From NCBI GenBank assembly GCA_945875065.1, contig CAMCJC010000151.1, positions 1-6,568 on the forward strand: a stretch of DNA of 6,568 bases, given 5' to 3'. The notes under the pieces were generated by a model. The model was given only the letters and a program-made list of their open reading frames with translations. It was not told where the DNA came from and did no database searches. Shown piece by piece: positions 1 through 5,800 of the stretch (positions within the stretch are counted from its first letter, which is position 1; every line of letters begins with the position of its first letter). A program made the translations under genes and the position numbers. Source of the DNA: an uncultured Propionibacteriaceae bacterium. GTDB taxonomy: Bacteria > Actinomycetota > Actinomycetes > Propionibacteriales > Propionibacteriaceae.

Positions 1-1
1 C

Positions 2-919
2 TTCACGAACCCGGCCGGCATCGTCACCGAAGCGATGCGGGATGAGCTCGGCGACCGCGTCGTCGGCATCTGCGACACCCCGATCGGGCTGGTCAAGCGG
101 GTGGCGCGGACGCTGGGAGCCGTAAACGTCGAGCACGACTACCTGGGGCTGAACCACCTAGGATGGCTGCGGGGGATCCGCGTCGACGGCAAGGAGCGGC
201 TGCCGGAGTTGCTGGCAAACGACGCGCTGTTGGAGCACATTGAAGAAGCGCGCCTGATCGGGTTCGAGTGGGTGCGTCAAGCCAAGGCGCTGCCGAACGA
301 GTACCTGTACTACTACGTCCACACCGACGAGGCGGTGCGGCGAGTCCTCGAGTCCGGTCGAACCCGCGGCGAGTTCTTGGTTCAGCAGCAGGGGGACTTC
401 TACGAGCGTGTTGGCGGCCAGTGCTGCGATTCCCCGCTCGCCGCGTGGCGCGAGGCGCTCCATACGCGCGAGGCCACGTACATGGCGGAGTCGCGCGACG
501 ACGAGCGTCGAGAAGAGGACATCGCGGGCGGCGGCTACCAGGAGGTCGCTCTGCGTTTGATGACCGCGATCGCGACCGATGCGCACGAGTCGATGATCCT
601 GAACGTCGGCAACAATGCCGGTGGGGGCCGGGTCGTGGCGGAACTGCCTGCGGACATGGTCCTGGAGGTCGGCTGCCGCGTCGATGGCGACGGGGTTCAT
701 CCGCTGCCCGTGAGCGCCCCGACGCTCGGGCAGCTCGGCCTGATGGCGGCGCAGCGGTCTTCGGAGCGCTGCATCCTGACGGGCGCTTTGACCGGGGACC
801 GGGAGGCGGCCTGGGAGGGATTCAGCTCTCACCCGCTCGTCGGGTCGGCTGACAAGGGCGAACGCCTCCTAAAGGGCTACATCGAACGACTACCGCAGGT
901 CGCTGCGCTCTTCGCCTAG
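2..919 (+). CDS. Family 4 glycoside hydrolase, probable 6-phospho-beta-glucosidase (5' end cut off by window)
   Basis: The reading frame is open from base 2, so this is the C-terminal 305 residues of a longer gene. GH4 enzymes usually have about 420-450 residues, so most of the N-terminal NAD-binding fold is missing. Visible landmarks in order are FTNPAG at the very start, CDTPIG (Cys codon 71-73), GLNHLGW (His codon 155-157), PNEYLYYY near 295-315 and LNVGNNAGG near 600-620. In GH4 the Cys and His bind Mn2+ and a Tyr acts as catalytic base; hydrolysis goes through NAD+-dependent oxidation at C3. The C-D-x-P-I-G form resembles the 6-phospho-beta-glucosidase branch rather than alpha-galactosidases. 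The enzyme has no visible export signal in this part and should act in the cytoplasm on a phosphorylated disaccharide. The exact substrate cannot be read from the sequence. The stop is TAG at 917-919. The next gene starts 148 bases later and probably has its own promoter. Confidence 0.9.
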   Translation, partial: FTNPAGIVTEAMRDELGDRVVGICDTPIGLVKRVARTLGAVNVEHDYLGLNHLGWLRGIRVDGKERLPELLANDALLEHIEEARLIGFEWVRQAKALPNEYLYYYVHTDEAVRRVLESGRTRGEFLVQQQGDFYERVGGQCCDSPLAAWREALHTREATYMAESRDDERREEDIAGGGYQEVALRLMTAIATDAHESMILNVGNNAGGGRVVAELPADMVLEVGCRVDGDGVHPLPVSAPTLGQLGLMAAQRSSERCILTGALTGDREAAWEGFSSHPLVGSADKGERLLKGYIERLPQVAALFA

Positions 920-929
920 TTCCCCGCTC

Positions 930-978
930 GGAATTGACCGATCGACAGGCAATAGGACCAATTCCAATCATCTGGTCC
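930..978. repeat. Two overlapping inverted repeats downstream of the GH4 gene
   Basis: GGAATTG at 930-936 is matched by its exact complement CAATTCC at 959-965. A second pair, GGACCA at 955-960 and TGGTCC at 973-978, overlaps the first by two bases, so the two hairpins cannot form at once. They may be operator half-sites, an attenuator-like switch or chance. A TTGACC hexamer at 934-939 lies inside the first arm and could be a -35 element, but I see no convincing -10 at the right distance. Confidence 0.35.
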
Positions 979-980
979 GA

Positions 981-1002
981 ACCCCTCGAAAAACGTCGGG
1001 GT
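981..1002 (+). terminator. Weak terminator-like hairpin after the GH4 gene
   Basis: ACCCC at 981-985 pairs with GGGGT at 998-1002. An inner CG/CG pair (987-988 with 994-995) closes an AAAAA loop, leaving a small internal bulge. A pyrimidine-rich CTCGTCTT follows but there is no real T run. It could end transcription of the GH4 gene, which lies 62 bases upstream. The stem is short, so this is tentative. Confidence 0.3.
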
Positions 1003-1021
1003 CTCGTCTTAGTCTGATGTG

Positions 1022-1056
1022 AAATGTCGGGGCAAAGCCGCCCCGTCGGCACATTT
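1022..1056 (+). promoter_or_regulatory. Bulged 5'-leader hairpin ending next to the Shine-Dalgarno of the deacetylase gene
   Basis: The outer stem is AAATGT at 1022-1027 with ACATTT at 1051-1056. The inner stem is CGGGGC at 1028-1033 with GCCCCG at 1040-1045, with an AAAGCC loop. That gives 12 perfect pairs, interrupted only by a five-base bulge, TCGGC (1046-1050). The structure ends one base before the GGAGG at 1058-1062. An alternative small hairpin, GCCG (1037-1040) with CGGC (1047-1050), would compete with the inner stem. Possible roles are mRNA protection, translation control or a cis-acting site. No known riboswitch class is recognised. A TAGTCT at 1010-1015 is a possible actinobacterial -10, which would put the hairpin at the very 5' end of the transcript; the matching -35 is poor. 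Confidence 0.45.
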
Positions 1057-1057
1057 T

Positions 1058-1062
1058 GGAGG
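1058..1062 (+). promoter_or_regulatory. Ribosome binding site GGAGG fixing the start at 1068
   Basis: GGAGG lies five bases before the ATG at 1068-1070. This favours that ATG over the in-frame TTG at 1056, which overlaps the site itself. The ATG start also gives a clean signal peptide beginning MKRLG. Confidence 0.85.
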
Positions 1063-1067
1063 ACTCG

Positions 1068-4000
1068 ATGAAGAGATTGGGCGCGTTTCTGGCTGGGGCG
1101 GCCGCGATCGCGTTGACTCTGCCTGGCGTGGCCTCGGCTGAGCAGCCGCCGCTGACGGTGGGCAGTGCCTCGATTGCCACGCAGACCGAGCCGAGCGGAA
1201 TAGATGTGATGGCGCTGTGGTCGCATCCGGACGACGACGCAGGGTTCACCACGCCCTGCGGCGTCTGGAACGATCTCTACGGGATTCGCTGCGGGATCAT
1301 CATGGTCACTCGTGGCGAGGGCGGCTCCAACTCCGTCGGCAGTGAGTCCGGGCCGGAGCTCGGCCTGCGGCGTGAGAACGAGGACCGTACGTCGCATGTG
1401 CGCAGCGGCACCGTCGACATCTTCAATATCGACAAGGTGGACTTCTACTACAACACCTCGGCGCCGCTGACGCAGCGGGTCTGGGATGGCGAGGACACGC
1501 TGCGTCGCGTCGTGCGCGTGATCCGCGAGACGCGGCCGGGGATCATGATCGGTTGGCCGCCGAACTTCGACTACGGTCACGGCAACCACCAGTACGCCGG
1601 TCGCCTGGTGTGGGAGGCCGTCGAGGCAGCGTCCGATCCCGCGCGCTTCCCGGAGCAGCTCACGGGGCTCGGCGCGGTGAAACCCTGGCAGGTGAAGAAG
1701 ATCATCATGATGGAGGGTTGGCGCGCGTCCTTCCCGGGTAGTGGGGGCCAGCTGGCGCCGGACTGCAACGCCGGCTTCGTGCCTGATGAAGCCAATCCCT
1801 TCACGGTCGCCGGCACCTGGGGCGGGTACGAGTCGCCGTACACGTGGGTCGCGGGCAATACCGCCGGCATCCCGGCGGGCACCCCGAAGACGTGGGCGCA
1901 GGTCGGGCGTGAGGGTGGCAGGGCCCACCCCACTCAGGCACGCGTTATGCAGAAGGAGCCGTGGGACGCGACCTGCATGAGATTCGGCGTCCTCAAGTCC
2001 CTCGTCCCGATGCAGCCGAACGGCACGCCCGCCGGCGACAAGGACGACTCGCTGTTCCAGGGGGTCACCGTGCCCGACGCGGGTGGCCTCCCGCTAGGAA
2101 CCGGTTTTGCGATCAGCCCGACCGACTTCTTTGCCGCTCCGGGCGAGCCGCTTGGCGTCGACGTCGAGCTGACGCTGCCCGAAGGCACGATCCCCTCGGG
2201 GTCGATCACCCTGGGAGTTCCCGATGGTTGGAACGTGAGCGCCCCGGTAGCGGTGGGCGGCGAGCGCACGGCCAAGGCCTCGTTCCAGGTCACGCCCAGC
2301 GCGGACGCAGACCCGGCGATGTACCGGCTGACGGCCAGCTTCTCCGGAGGCGACAAGACCGCCTGGAACGATACCCGGGTGCAGGTGGTGCCCCCAGTCG
2401 AAGGGCTGTTCGCCCGCGGCGGCTCTTCCCAGGAACTCGACGCGTGGCAGAACCAGCACAACGTCCACCTGTATGGCCGCTCGCCGGCGATCGCGGAGAT
2501 CGGCGCGGGCGAGAGCCGGACGGTGAGCATCGAAGTCACCAATCGCACCTCGCAGCCCCAAACGGGCACGGTCAACCTCGCGGTCCCGGACGGTTTCACC
2601 GTCGACGCTACCGGGAAGAGCTTCGACGCGGTGCTGCCGGGCAGCACCCAGCGCGTCGAGTTTCTGGTCACCCACACCGACCCGGCGGCCGACGGCCAGC
2701 AGGTGAAGTTCACGGCCACCACGGTCACGGGACAAAGCAGTTCCCAGGAGGAGCTACAGATGTACCTGGTGCCCAGCGTCGTCATCCCGCAGCTCGCCGC
2801 CGCGCCGGTGATCGACGGGGCCGCGGACGATCTCGAGGGCGCCGCGGTCCCCGTCGGGCAGAAGTGGGAAGGCGATGATTGCGCACCCGACGGCACTGAT
2901 TGCGGTACCGGAGGCCAGGCCCTCCTCGGCTGGCACGATGACGCCCTGTACGCCCACGTCCGGGTCATCGACGACGTCGCCTCTGCTGCCGCGACGCCTG
3001 ACCGTTGTTTCGGGCACTGGCTGGTTGACTCGGTCGAGTTCCTGGTCGACCCCCGGGGCGACTCGTCCGACACCTCGACAACCTTCAAACTGGGTGTCTT
3101 TCCCGTGACGAACGACCCGGGTGGCAGCAACGGCAACGGCATCGACGGCCCGTGTTGGTCGCGCGACGCCGACAATCACCAGGGGTTCTCCACCGGTCCC
3201 CTCGCCGCCAATGTAGAGCAGGGGCCGAACGCTCCAGGGGTCGAGGTGGCGGCTAAGGCGGTGCGAAACTCAGACGGCACCTGGGCGGATGGCGTGTGGG
3301 ACGTCGAGCTGAAGGTCCCGATGTCGGTGCTGCCGGCCGCCGCCGGGGCGACCGGCAAGGCCCCCACCGGAGACGCCGCCACAAACGAGACGAACGCCGC
3401 CCATGTCGGGCTCAACGTGACACCGTACGACTCCGACACCCAGGACTTCATCGGACAGACCCGCACCGCGTGGTCGGCCTTTGGGTCCCAGCAGTCGGAA
3501 CCCTACCGGTGGGGACACGCCTATCTCGACGGCTATGCGCCGCCCTCGGACCGTGCGACGGAGCCGAAGCCCCCGGTCATCCCGCAGACCGCGCTCGCGG
3601 GGACCGAGTCGCCGCAGAGTATCCACCAGTCGGCTACGCGCGGGGTCACGCTCTCGGGTGCCCAGCCGAGCGACGCTTTGACGGTGACTGACGTGAAGAT
3701 CCGCGACGGCGCCGTTGAGGTGAGCTACGAGGCGAGCCGTTCCGGGCTACTCCGCGGTTTCGTTTGGCGGGGCGATCCTAGGTTTATCCCGGTGTGGACG
3801 TCGAGTTGCCCTGGTGACCAGTACGGGTTCGATGCCTGCTCCGAAAAGGATGGCGCTGCACCCCGGTGGGACCCGGACATGAGCGGGCGTCTCAAGGCGT
3901 CGGGGCGGGTGGACGTCGTGGCGGGGACGGGCACGCTCATGCTGCCACTGACGCCCGAGACACGCGCCGCGATCGCAGCCAACTCCCGAGTCCTGCTGGC

Positions 4001-4121
4001 GTGGGCTGAAGTGGAGGGCGGGGACGGAGTCAACGCCTGGGAGTTCCCGATCCAAGCCGGCGGCCCGTCACCGTCTCCGAGCCCTGGCCCCAAGCCCGGC
4101 CTACCGGACACGGGGTACTGA
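1068..4121 (+). CDS. Secreted PIG-L/LmbE-type deacetylase with NEW3-like and CBM9-like modules and an LPDTGY tail
   Basis: This protein has 1017 residues. Residues 1-24 form a signal peptide (Lys-Arg, hydrophobic core, ASA before Glu25). Residues about 45-320 resemble the PIG-L/LmbE family of zinc-dependent N-acetyl-sugar deacetylases. The metal motif HPDDD begins at His53, and HGNH places His171 and His174 in the usual second metal position. Residues about 347-445 and 465-565 are Ig-like beta domains of the NEW3 type, with phrases such as VPDGWNV and VPDGFTV. Residues about 579-825 resemble CBM9 sugar-binding modules (PVIDGAADD near 580, then LLGWHDDALYAHVRV) and include several Cys that may form disulfides. 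Residues about 830-1000 are unassigned. A PSPSPSPGPKPG linker leads to LPDTGY at the very end, with no membrane segment or basic tail after it. The likely role is removal of acyl groups from an extracellular glycan held by the CBM; the substrate is unknown. A strong hairpin at 4130-4166 follows, so the gene is probably transcribed alone. I am confident in the deacetylase and CBM9-like calls and less so in the exact borders. Confidence 0.85.
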   Translation: MKRLGAFLAGAAAIALTLPGVASAEQPPLTVGSASIATQTEPSGIDVMALWSHPDDDAGFTTPCGVWNDLYGIRCGIIMVTRGEGGSNSVGSESGPELGLRRENEDRTSHVRSGTVDIFNIDKVDFYYNTSAPLTQRVWDGEDTLRRVVRVIRETRPGIMIGWPPNFDYGHGNHQYAGRLVWEAVEAASDPARFPEQLTGLGAVKPWQVKKIIMMEGWRASFPGSGGQLAPDCNAGFVPDEANPFTVAGTWGGYESPYTWVAGNTAGIPAGTPKTWAQVGREGGRAHPTQARVMQKEPWDATCMRFGVLKSLVPMQPNGTPAGDKDDSLFQGVTVPDAGGLPLGTGFAISPTDFFAAPGEPLGVDVELTLPEGTIPSGSITLGVPDGWNVSAPVAVGGERTAKASFQVTPSADADPAMYRLTASFSGGDKTAWNDTRVQVVPPVEGLFARGGSSQELDAWQNQHNVHLYGRSPAIAEIGAGESRTVSIEVTNRTSQPQTGTVNLAVPDGFTVDATGKSFDAVLPGSTQRVEFLVTHTDPAADGQQVKFTATTVTGQSSSQEELQMYLVPSVVIPQLAAAPVIDGAADDLEGAAVPVGQKWEGDDCAPDGTDCGTGGQALLGWHDDALYAHVRVIDDVASAAATPDRCFGHWLVDSVEFLVDPRGDSSDTSTTFKLGVFPVTNDPGGSNGNGIDGPCWSRDADNHQGFSTGPLAANVEQGPNAPGVEVAAKAVRNSDGTWADGVWDVELKVPMSVLPAAAGATGKAPTGDAATNETNAAHVGLNVTPYDSDTQDFIGQTRTAWSAFGSQQSEPYRWGHAYLDGYAPPSDRATEPKPPVIPQTALAGTESPQSIHQSATRGVTLSGAQPSDALTVTDVKIRDGAVEVSYEASRSGLLRGFVWRGDPRFIPVWTSSCPGDQYGFDACSEKDGAAPRWDPDMSGRLKASGRVDVVAGTGTLMLPLTPETRAAIAANSRVLLAWAEVEGGDGVNAWEFPIQAGGPSPSPSPGPKPGLPDTGY

Positions 4122-4129
4122 AGCGATGT

Positions 4130-4166
4130 CAGGTCGGCGGGCCCCTCACGCCCGCCCGCCGACCTG
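4130..4166 (+). terminator. GC-rich 13-bp hairpin terminator after the deacetylase gene
   Basis: CAGGTCGGCGGGC at 4130-4142 is perfectly complementary to GCCCGCCGACCTG at 4154-4166, with an 11-base loop. It starts eight bases after the stop codon. There is no T run behind it, which is common for actinobacterial terminators. The position and stem strength make a transcription end the best reading; an mRNA 3'-end stabiliser would look the same. Confidence 0.75.
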
Positions 4167-4200
4167 TGGGGCCGCTCGCGACGACGCGTGGGAGATCAGC

Positions 4201-4225
4201 TGTTGGTCAGCTACATCGACCAGCA
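4201..4225. repeat. Imperfect hairpin in the intergenic region
   Basis: TGTTGGTC at 4201-4208 can pair with GACCAGCA at 4218-4225 (eight pairs, one of them G-U), leaving a nine-base loop. It lies 34 bases after the strong terminator and may be a second termination or processing structure. It may also mean nothing, since short stems are common in this base composition. Confidence 0.25.
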
Positions 4226-4242
4226 CTCGTAGCCCGAGGCAC

Positions 4243-4256
4243 TGTTCACGTGAACA
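4243..4256. promoter_or_regulatory. Perfect 14-bp palindrome, candidate operator
   Basis: TGTTCACGTGAACA is a perfect palindrome centred on CG. A given position has a one in 16384 chance of this in random sequence. An even palindrome with a central CG is typical of LacI-family operators, and GntR-family sites can look similar; no regulator gene is visible in the window. It lies 147 bases upstream of the lipoprotein start and shares its GTTCA/TGAAC half-sites with the second site at 4327-4340. Confidence 0.6.
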
Positions 4257-4275
4257 ACTCCACCTGCCTGATGGG

Positions 4276-4281
4276 TTGACA
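4276..4281 (+). promoter_or_regulatory. Consensus -35-like hexamer TTGACA
   Basis: TTGACA at 4276-4281 is a perfect vegetative -35 match in a non-coding region ahead of the lipoprotein gene. The 16-18 base distance leads to AACGGCC-like sequence, which is a poor -10. The promoter may rely on an activator, or the match may be chance. Confidence 0.3.
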
Positions 4282-4317
4282 GCGCTCTTATCCGCCAAAC
4301 GGCCGATTGTGCACCCC

Positions 4318-4346
4318 TTGTATCCAGTTCAGAATTGAACTATCCA
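4318..4346 (+). promoter_or_regulatory. Possible promoter with an operator-like palindrome in its spacer
   Basis: TTGTAT at 4318-4323 and TATCCA at 4341-4346 are separated by exactly 17 bases. Each hexamer matches consensus at only three of six positions. The spacer holds GTTCA-GAAT-TGAAC (4327-4340), the same half-sites as the 14-bp palindrome but four bases apart instead of two. An identical TATCCA at 4321-4326 flanks the site on the other side. A protein bound here would block this promoter. Transcription from it would begin about 45-50 bases before the GTG start. Confidence 0.4.
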
Positions 4347-4392
4347 GCTGCGATTTGGGGGCTGCCCCTTGCGCAGGACGATCGACCGGTAC

Positions 4393-4397
4393 AGGAG
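4393..4397 (+). promoter_or_regulatory. Ribosome binding site AGGAG fixing the GTG start at 4403
   Basis: AGGAG lies five bases before the GTG at 4403-4405. This start gives a short basic N-terminus (NRR) followed directly by a hydrophobic stretch and a lipobox. An upstream in-frame TTG at 4307 would add 32 residues, destroy the signal-peptide layout and run through the operator region. Confidence 0.8.
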
Positions 4398-4402
4398 AAG
4401 CT

Positions 4403-5791
4403 GTGAATCGACGCCTTACGGGGTTTGCCGTGAGCGCGGTCACCGCGCTGGCCGTTGCGTGCAACCCAGCCCACGGGGTCAACCCGGAGCCGACTCCGCC
4501 CGTCGCGTCCGCGTCTGCCGCCCCGAGTGCGACCCCCGTCATCAACCCCTACGACGCCGACTACGGCCCAGGCTTCCGCCTGAAGGCCCTCTCTGCCGAC
4601 GCCATCGCCGCCGTCGACAAGCCCGCGCCGGCCCGCGACGGCGGCAGAACCGTCGACCCGGCCTACGGAACCCGCATTTACCGCGCGACCACCGCCGACG
4701 ACGGTCAGGGCGGCCGCGTGCGTCACGACTACTCGCGCCGCCAGGCGTTCAACGCCGACAACACCCGCTTCATCGCGATGGACGGAGCCGGCTACTGGCA
4801 CCTGTACGACGCGACGAACTACGCCCACCTCGGCGTCCTCGAAGGCTTCGCCGGCGACTGCGAACCCATCTGGCACGCCACCGACCCCGCGAAGCTGTAC
4901 TTCACCGGCGTCAACGGTTCCACCCAGTGGCAGGTGATGGACGTCAACACGATGCGGGCAAAGGCGGCCTTCGACTTCGCTGGCCAGAGTCCATGGCCCG
5001 ACGCGAAGTCGTTCTGGACGAAGGCCGAGGGCACCACCAGCTCCGACGGCCGCTACCTGTCCCTCGTCGCCACCGCCTACGACGAGGCGTCGCAGGAGAA
5101 CACGATCTATGGCCTCGTGACGGTCGATCTGGTGGAAGAGAAGATCGTCGGCACGCTGGACGCGTCGCAGTTCCCGAACCCCGGCGCGATGCCCGACCAC
5201 ATCAGCACCTCTGCGAGCGGCCGCTACGCCGTCGTCTCGTGGGCCCATGATGACGGAGGCACCCGCGCCTACACGCTCGACTTCGCCTCCAGCAAGCAGC
5301 TCACCCCAAACACCGAGCACTCGGATCTGGCGTTCGGCCCTGACAAGCAGGACTACTTCGTCTACACGGACTATGCCAGCGGCAAGATCGTCGCCGTCGA
5401 CCTGGATACCGAAGAGCGCATCGACCTCCACACGCTGTACCCCGTCCCTGGTGCTGGCTACGCTGCGCATATCAGCGGCAAGGCGTTCGACCGGCCCGGC
5501 TGGGTCGTCGTCTCGACCTATGGCGACTTCGAAAACTACAACGTCTCCCCGGCCACCGAGCTACAGCCCGAATACCGCAAGGTGTGGCTGCAAGAGCTCA
5601 AACCGGGCGGGCGTGCGCTGAACGTTACGCACACTCAGGCCAAGGCTGCCGCCGTCGACAAGGCGTATTTCGAAGAATCACAGGCGACACCGTCGCGGGA
5701 TCTGAGCCGCATCATGTTCGCCAGCAACTTTGGCGGCGACGCCATCGAAAGCTACGTGGTCGGGTTGCCCACCACCTTCGTGCAGGACTGA
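4403..5791 (+). CDS. Lipoprotein with a predicted beta-propeller fold
   Basis: The product has 462 residues from the GTG start. Residues 1-20 form a lipoprotein signal: NRR, a hydrophobic stretch and a lipobox ending LAVAC with Cys20 as the lipidation site. The -3 residue is Ala, which is allowed but not ideal. A Pro/Ala/Ser-rich spacer (about 25-50) precedes the folded part. The rest shows repeated beta-strand units typical of WD40/PD40-like propellers, for example SSDGRYLSL, SASGRYAVVSW with His266 just before it, HSDLAFGPD (His306) and SRDLSRIMFASN near residues 430-442. It looks distantly like the oligogalacturonate lyase type of propeller. However, the His-Pro-His motif expected near the last blade is replaced by EESQATPS (424-431), so I do not call it a lyase. 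It should sit on the outer face of the membrane, possibly binding or processing a carbohydrate. It is separated from the deacetylase gene by a terminator and has its own candidate promoter. The barstar-like gene follows after nine bases. Confidence 0.75.
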   Translation: MNRRLTGFAVSAVTALAVACNPAHGVNPEPTPPVASASAAPSATPVINPYDADYGPGFRLKALSADAIAAVDKPAPARDGGRTVDPAYGTRIYRATTADDGQGGRVRHDYSRRQAFNADNTRFIAMDGAGYWHLYDATNYAHLGVLEGFAGDCEPIWHATDPAKLYFTGVNGSTQWQVMDVNTMRAKAAFDFAGQSPWPDAKSFWTKAEGTTSSDGRYLSLVATAYDEASQENTIYGLVTVDLVEEKIVGTLDASQFPNPGAMPDHISTSASGRYAVVSWAHDDGGTRAYTLDFASSKQLTPNTEHSDLAFGPDKQDYFVYTDYASGKIVAVDLDTEERIDLHTLYPVPGAGYAAHISGKAFDRPGWVVVSTYGDFENYNVSPATELQPEYRKVWLQELKPGGRALNVTHTQAKAAAVDKAYFEESQATPSRDLSRIMFASNFGGDAIESYVVGLPTTFVQD

Positions 5792-5800
5792 TCGCGTCCG

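Noticed and set aside
1056..1067. TTG start four codons upstream of the deacetylase ATG
   Set aside because: The TTG overlaps the Shine-Dalgarno itself and would spoil the signal peptide start.
822..1928. Antisense open frame (368 codons) crossing the GH4 end, the leader and the deacetylase start
   Set aside because: It is Arg/Pro-rich with no recognisable domain and overlaps two well supported genes on the other strand.
1934..3175. Long antisense open frame (413 codons) across the deacetylase gene
   Set aside because: It lies opposite a gene with clear domains and signal peptide, has low-complexity Ser/Thr/Pro-rich sequence and follows from GC-rich codon bias.
4126..4338. Short + strand frame in the intergenic region
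   Set aside because: It runs through the terminator hairpin and both palindromes, has no ribosome site and encodes low-complexity Arg/Pro/Ser sequence.
4307..4402. TTG start 32 codons upstream of the lipoprotein GTG
   Set aside because: There is no ribosome site before it, it covers the operator-like region, and the GTG gives a standard lipoprotein signal.
4122..4402. Frameshifted membrane anchor after LPDTGY
   Set aside because: None of the three + frames after the stop contains a hydrophobic segment.
4340..5470. Antisense open frame (376 codons) opposite the lipoprotein
   Set aside because: It is Val/Gly/Arg-rich without motifs; the + strand frame has a lipoprotein signal, ribosome site and propeller repeats.
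4403..5791. Naming the propeller an oligogalacturonate lyase
   Set aside because: The resemblance is limited to the fold, and the expected His-Pro-His metal motif is absent.
5789..5800. Stop-codon readthrough joining the lipoprotein and the barstar-like protein
   Set aside because: A lipid-anchored outer protein fused to a cytoplasmic immunity-type domain makes little sense, and TGA followed by T is not a known leaky context; re-initiation is simpler.
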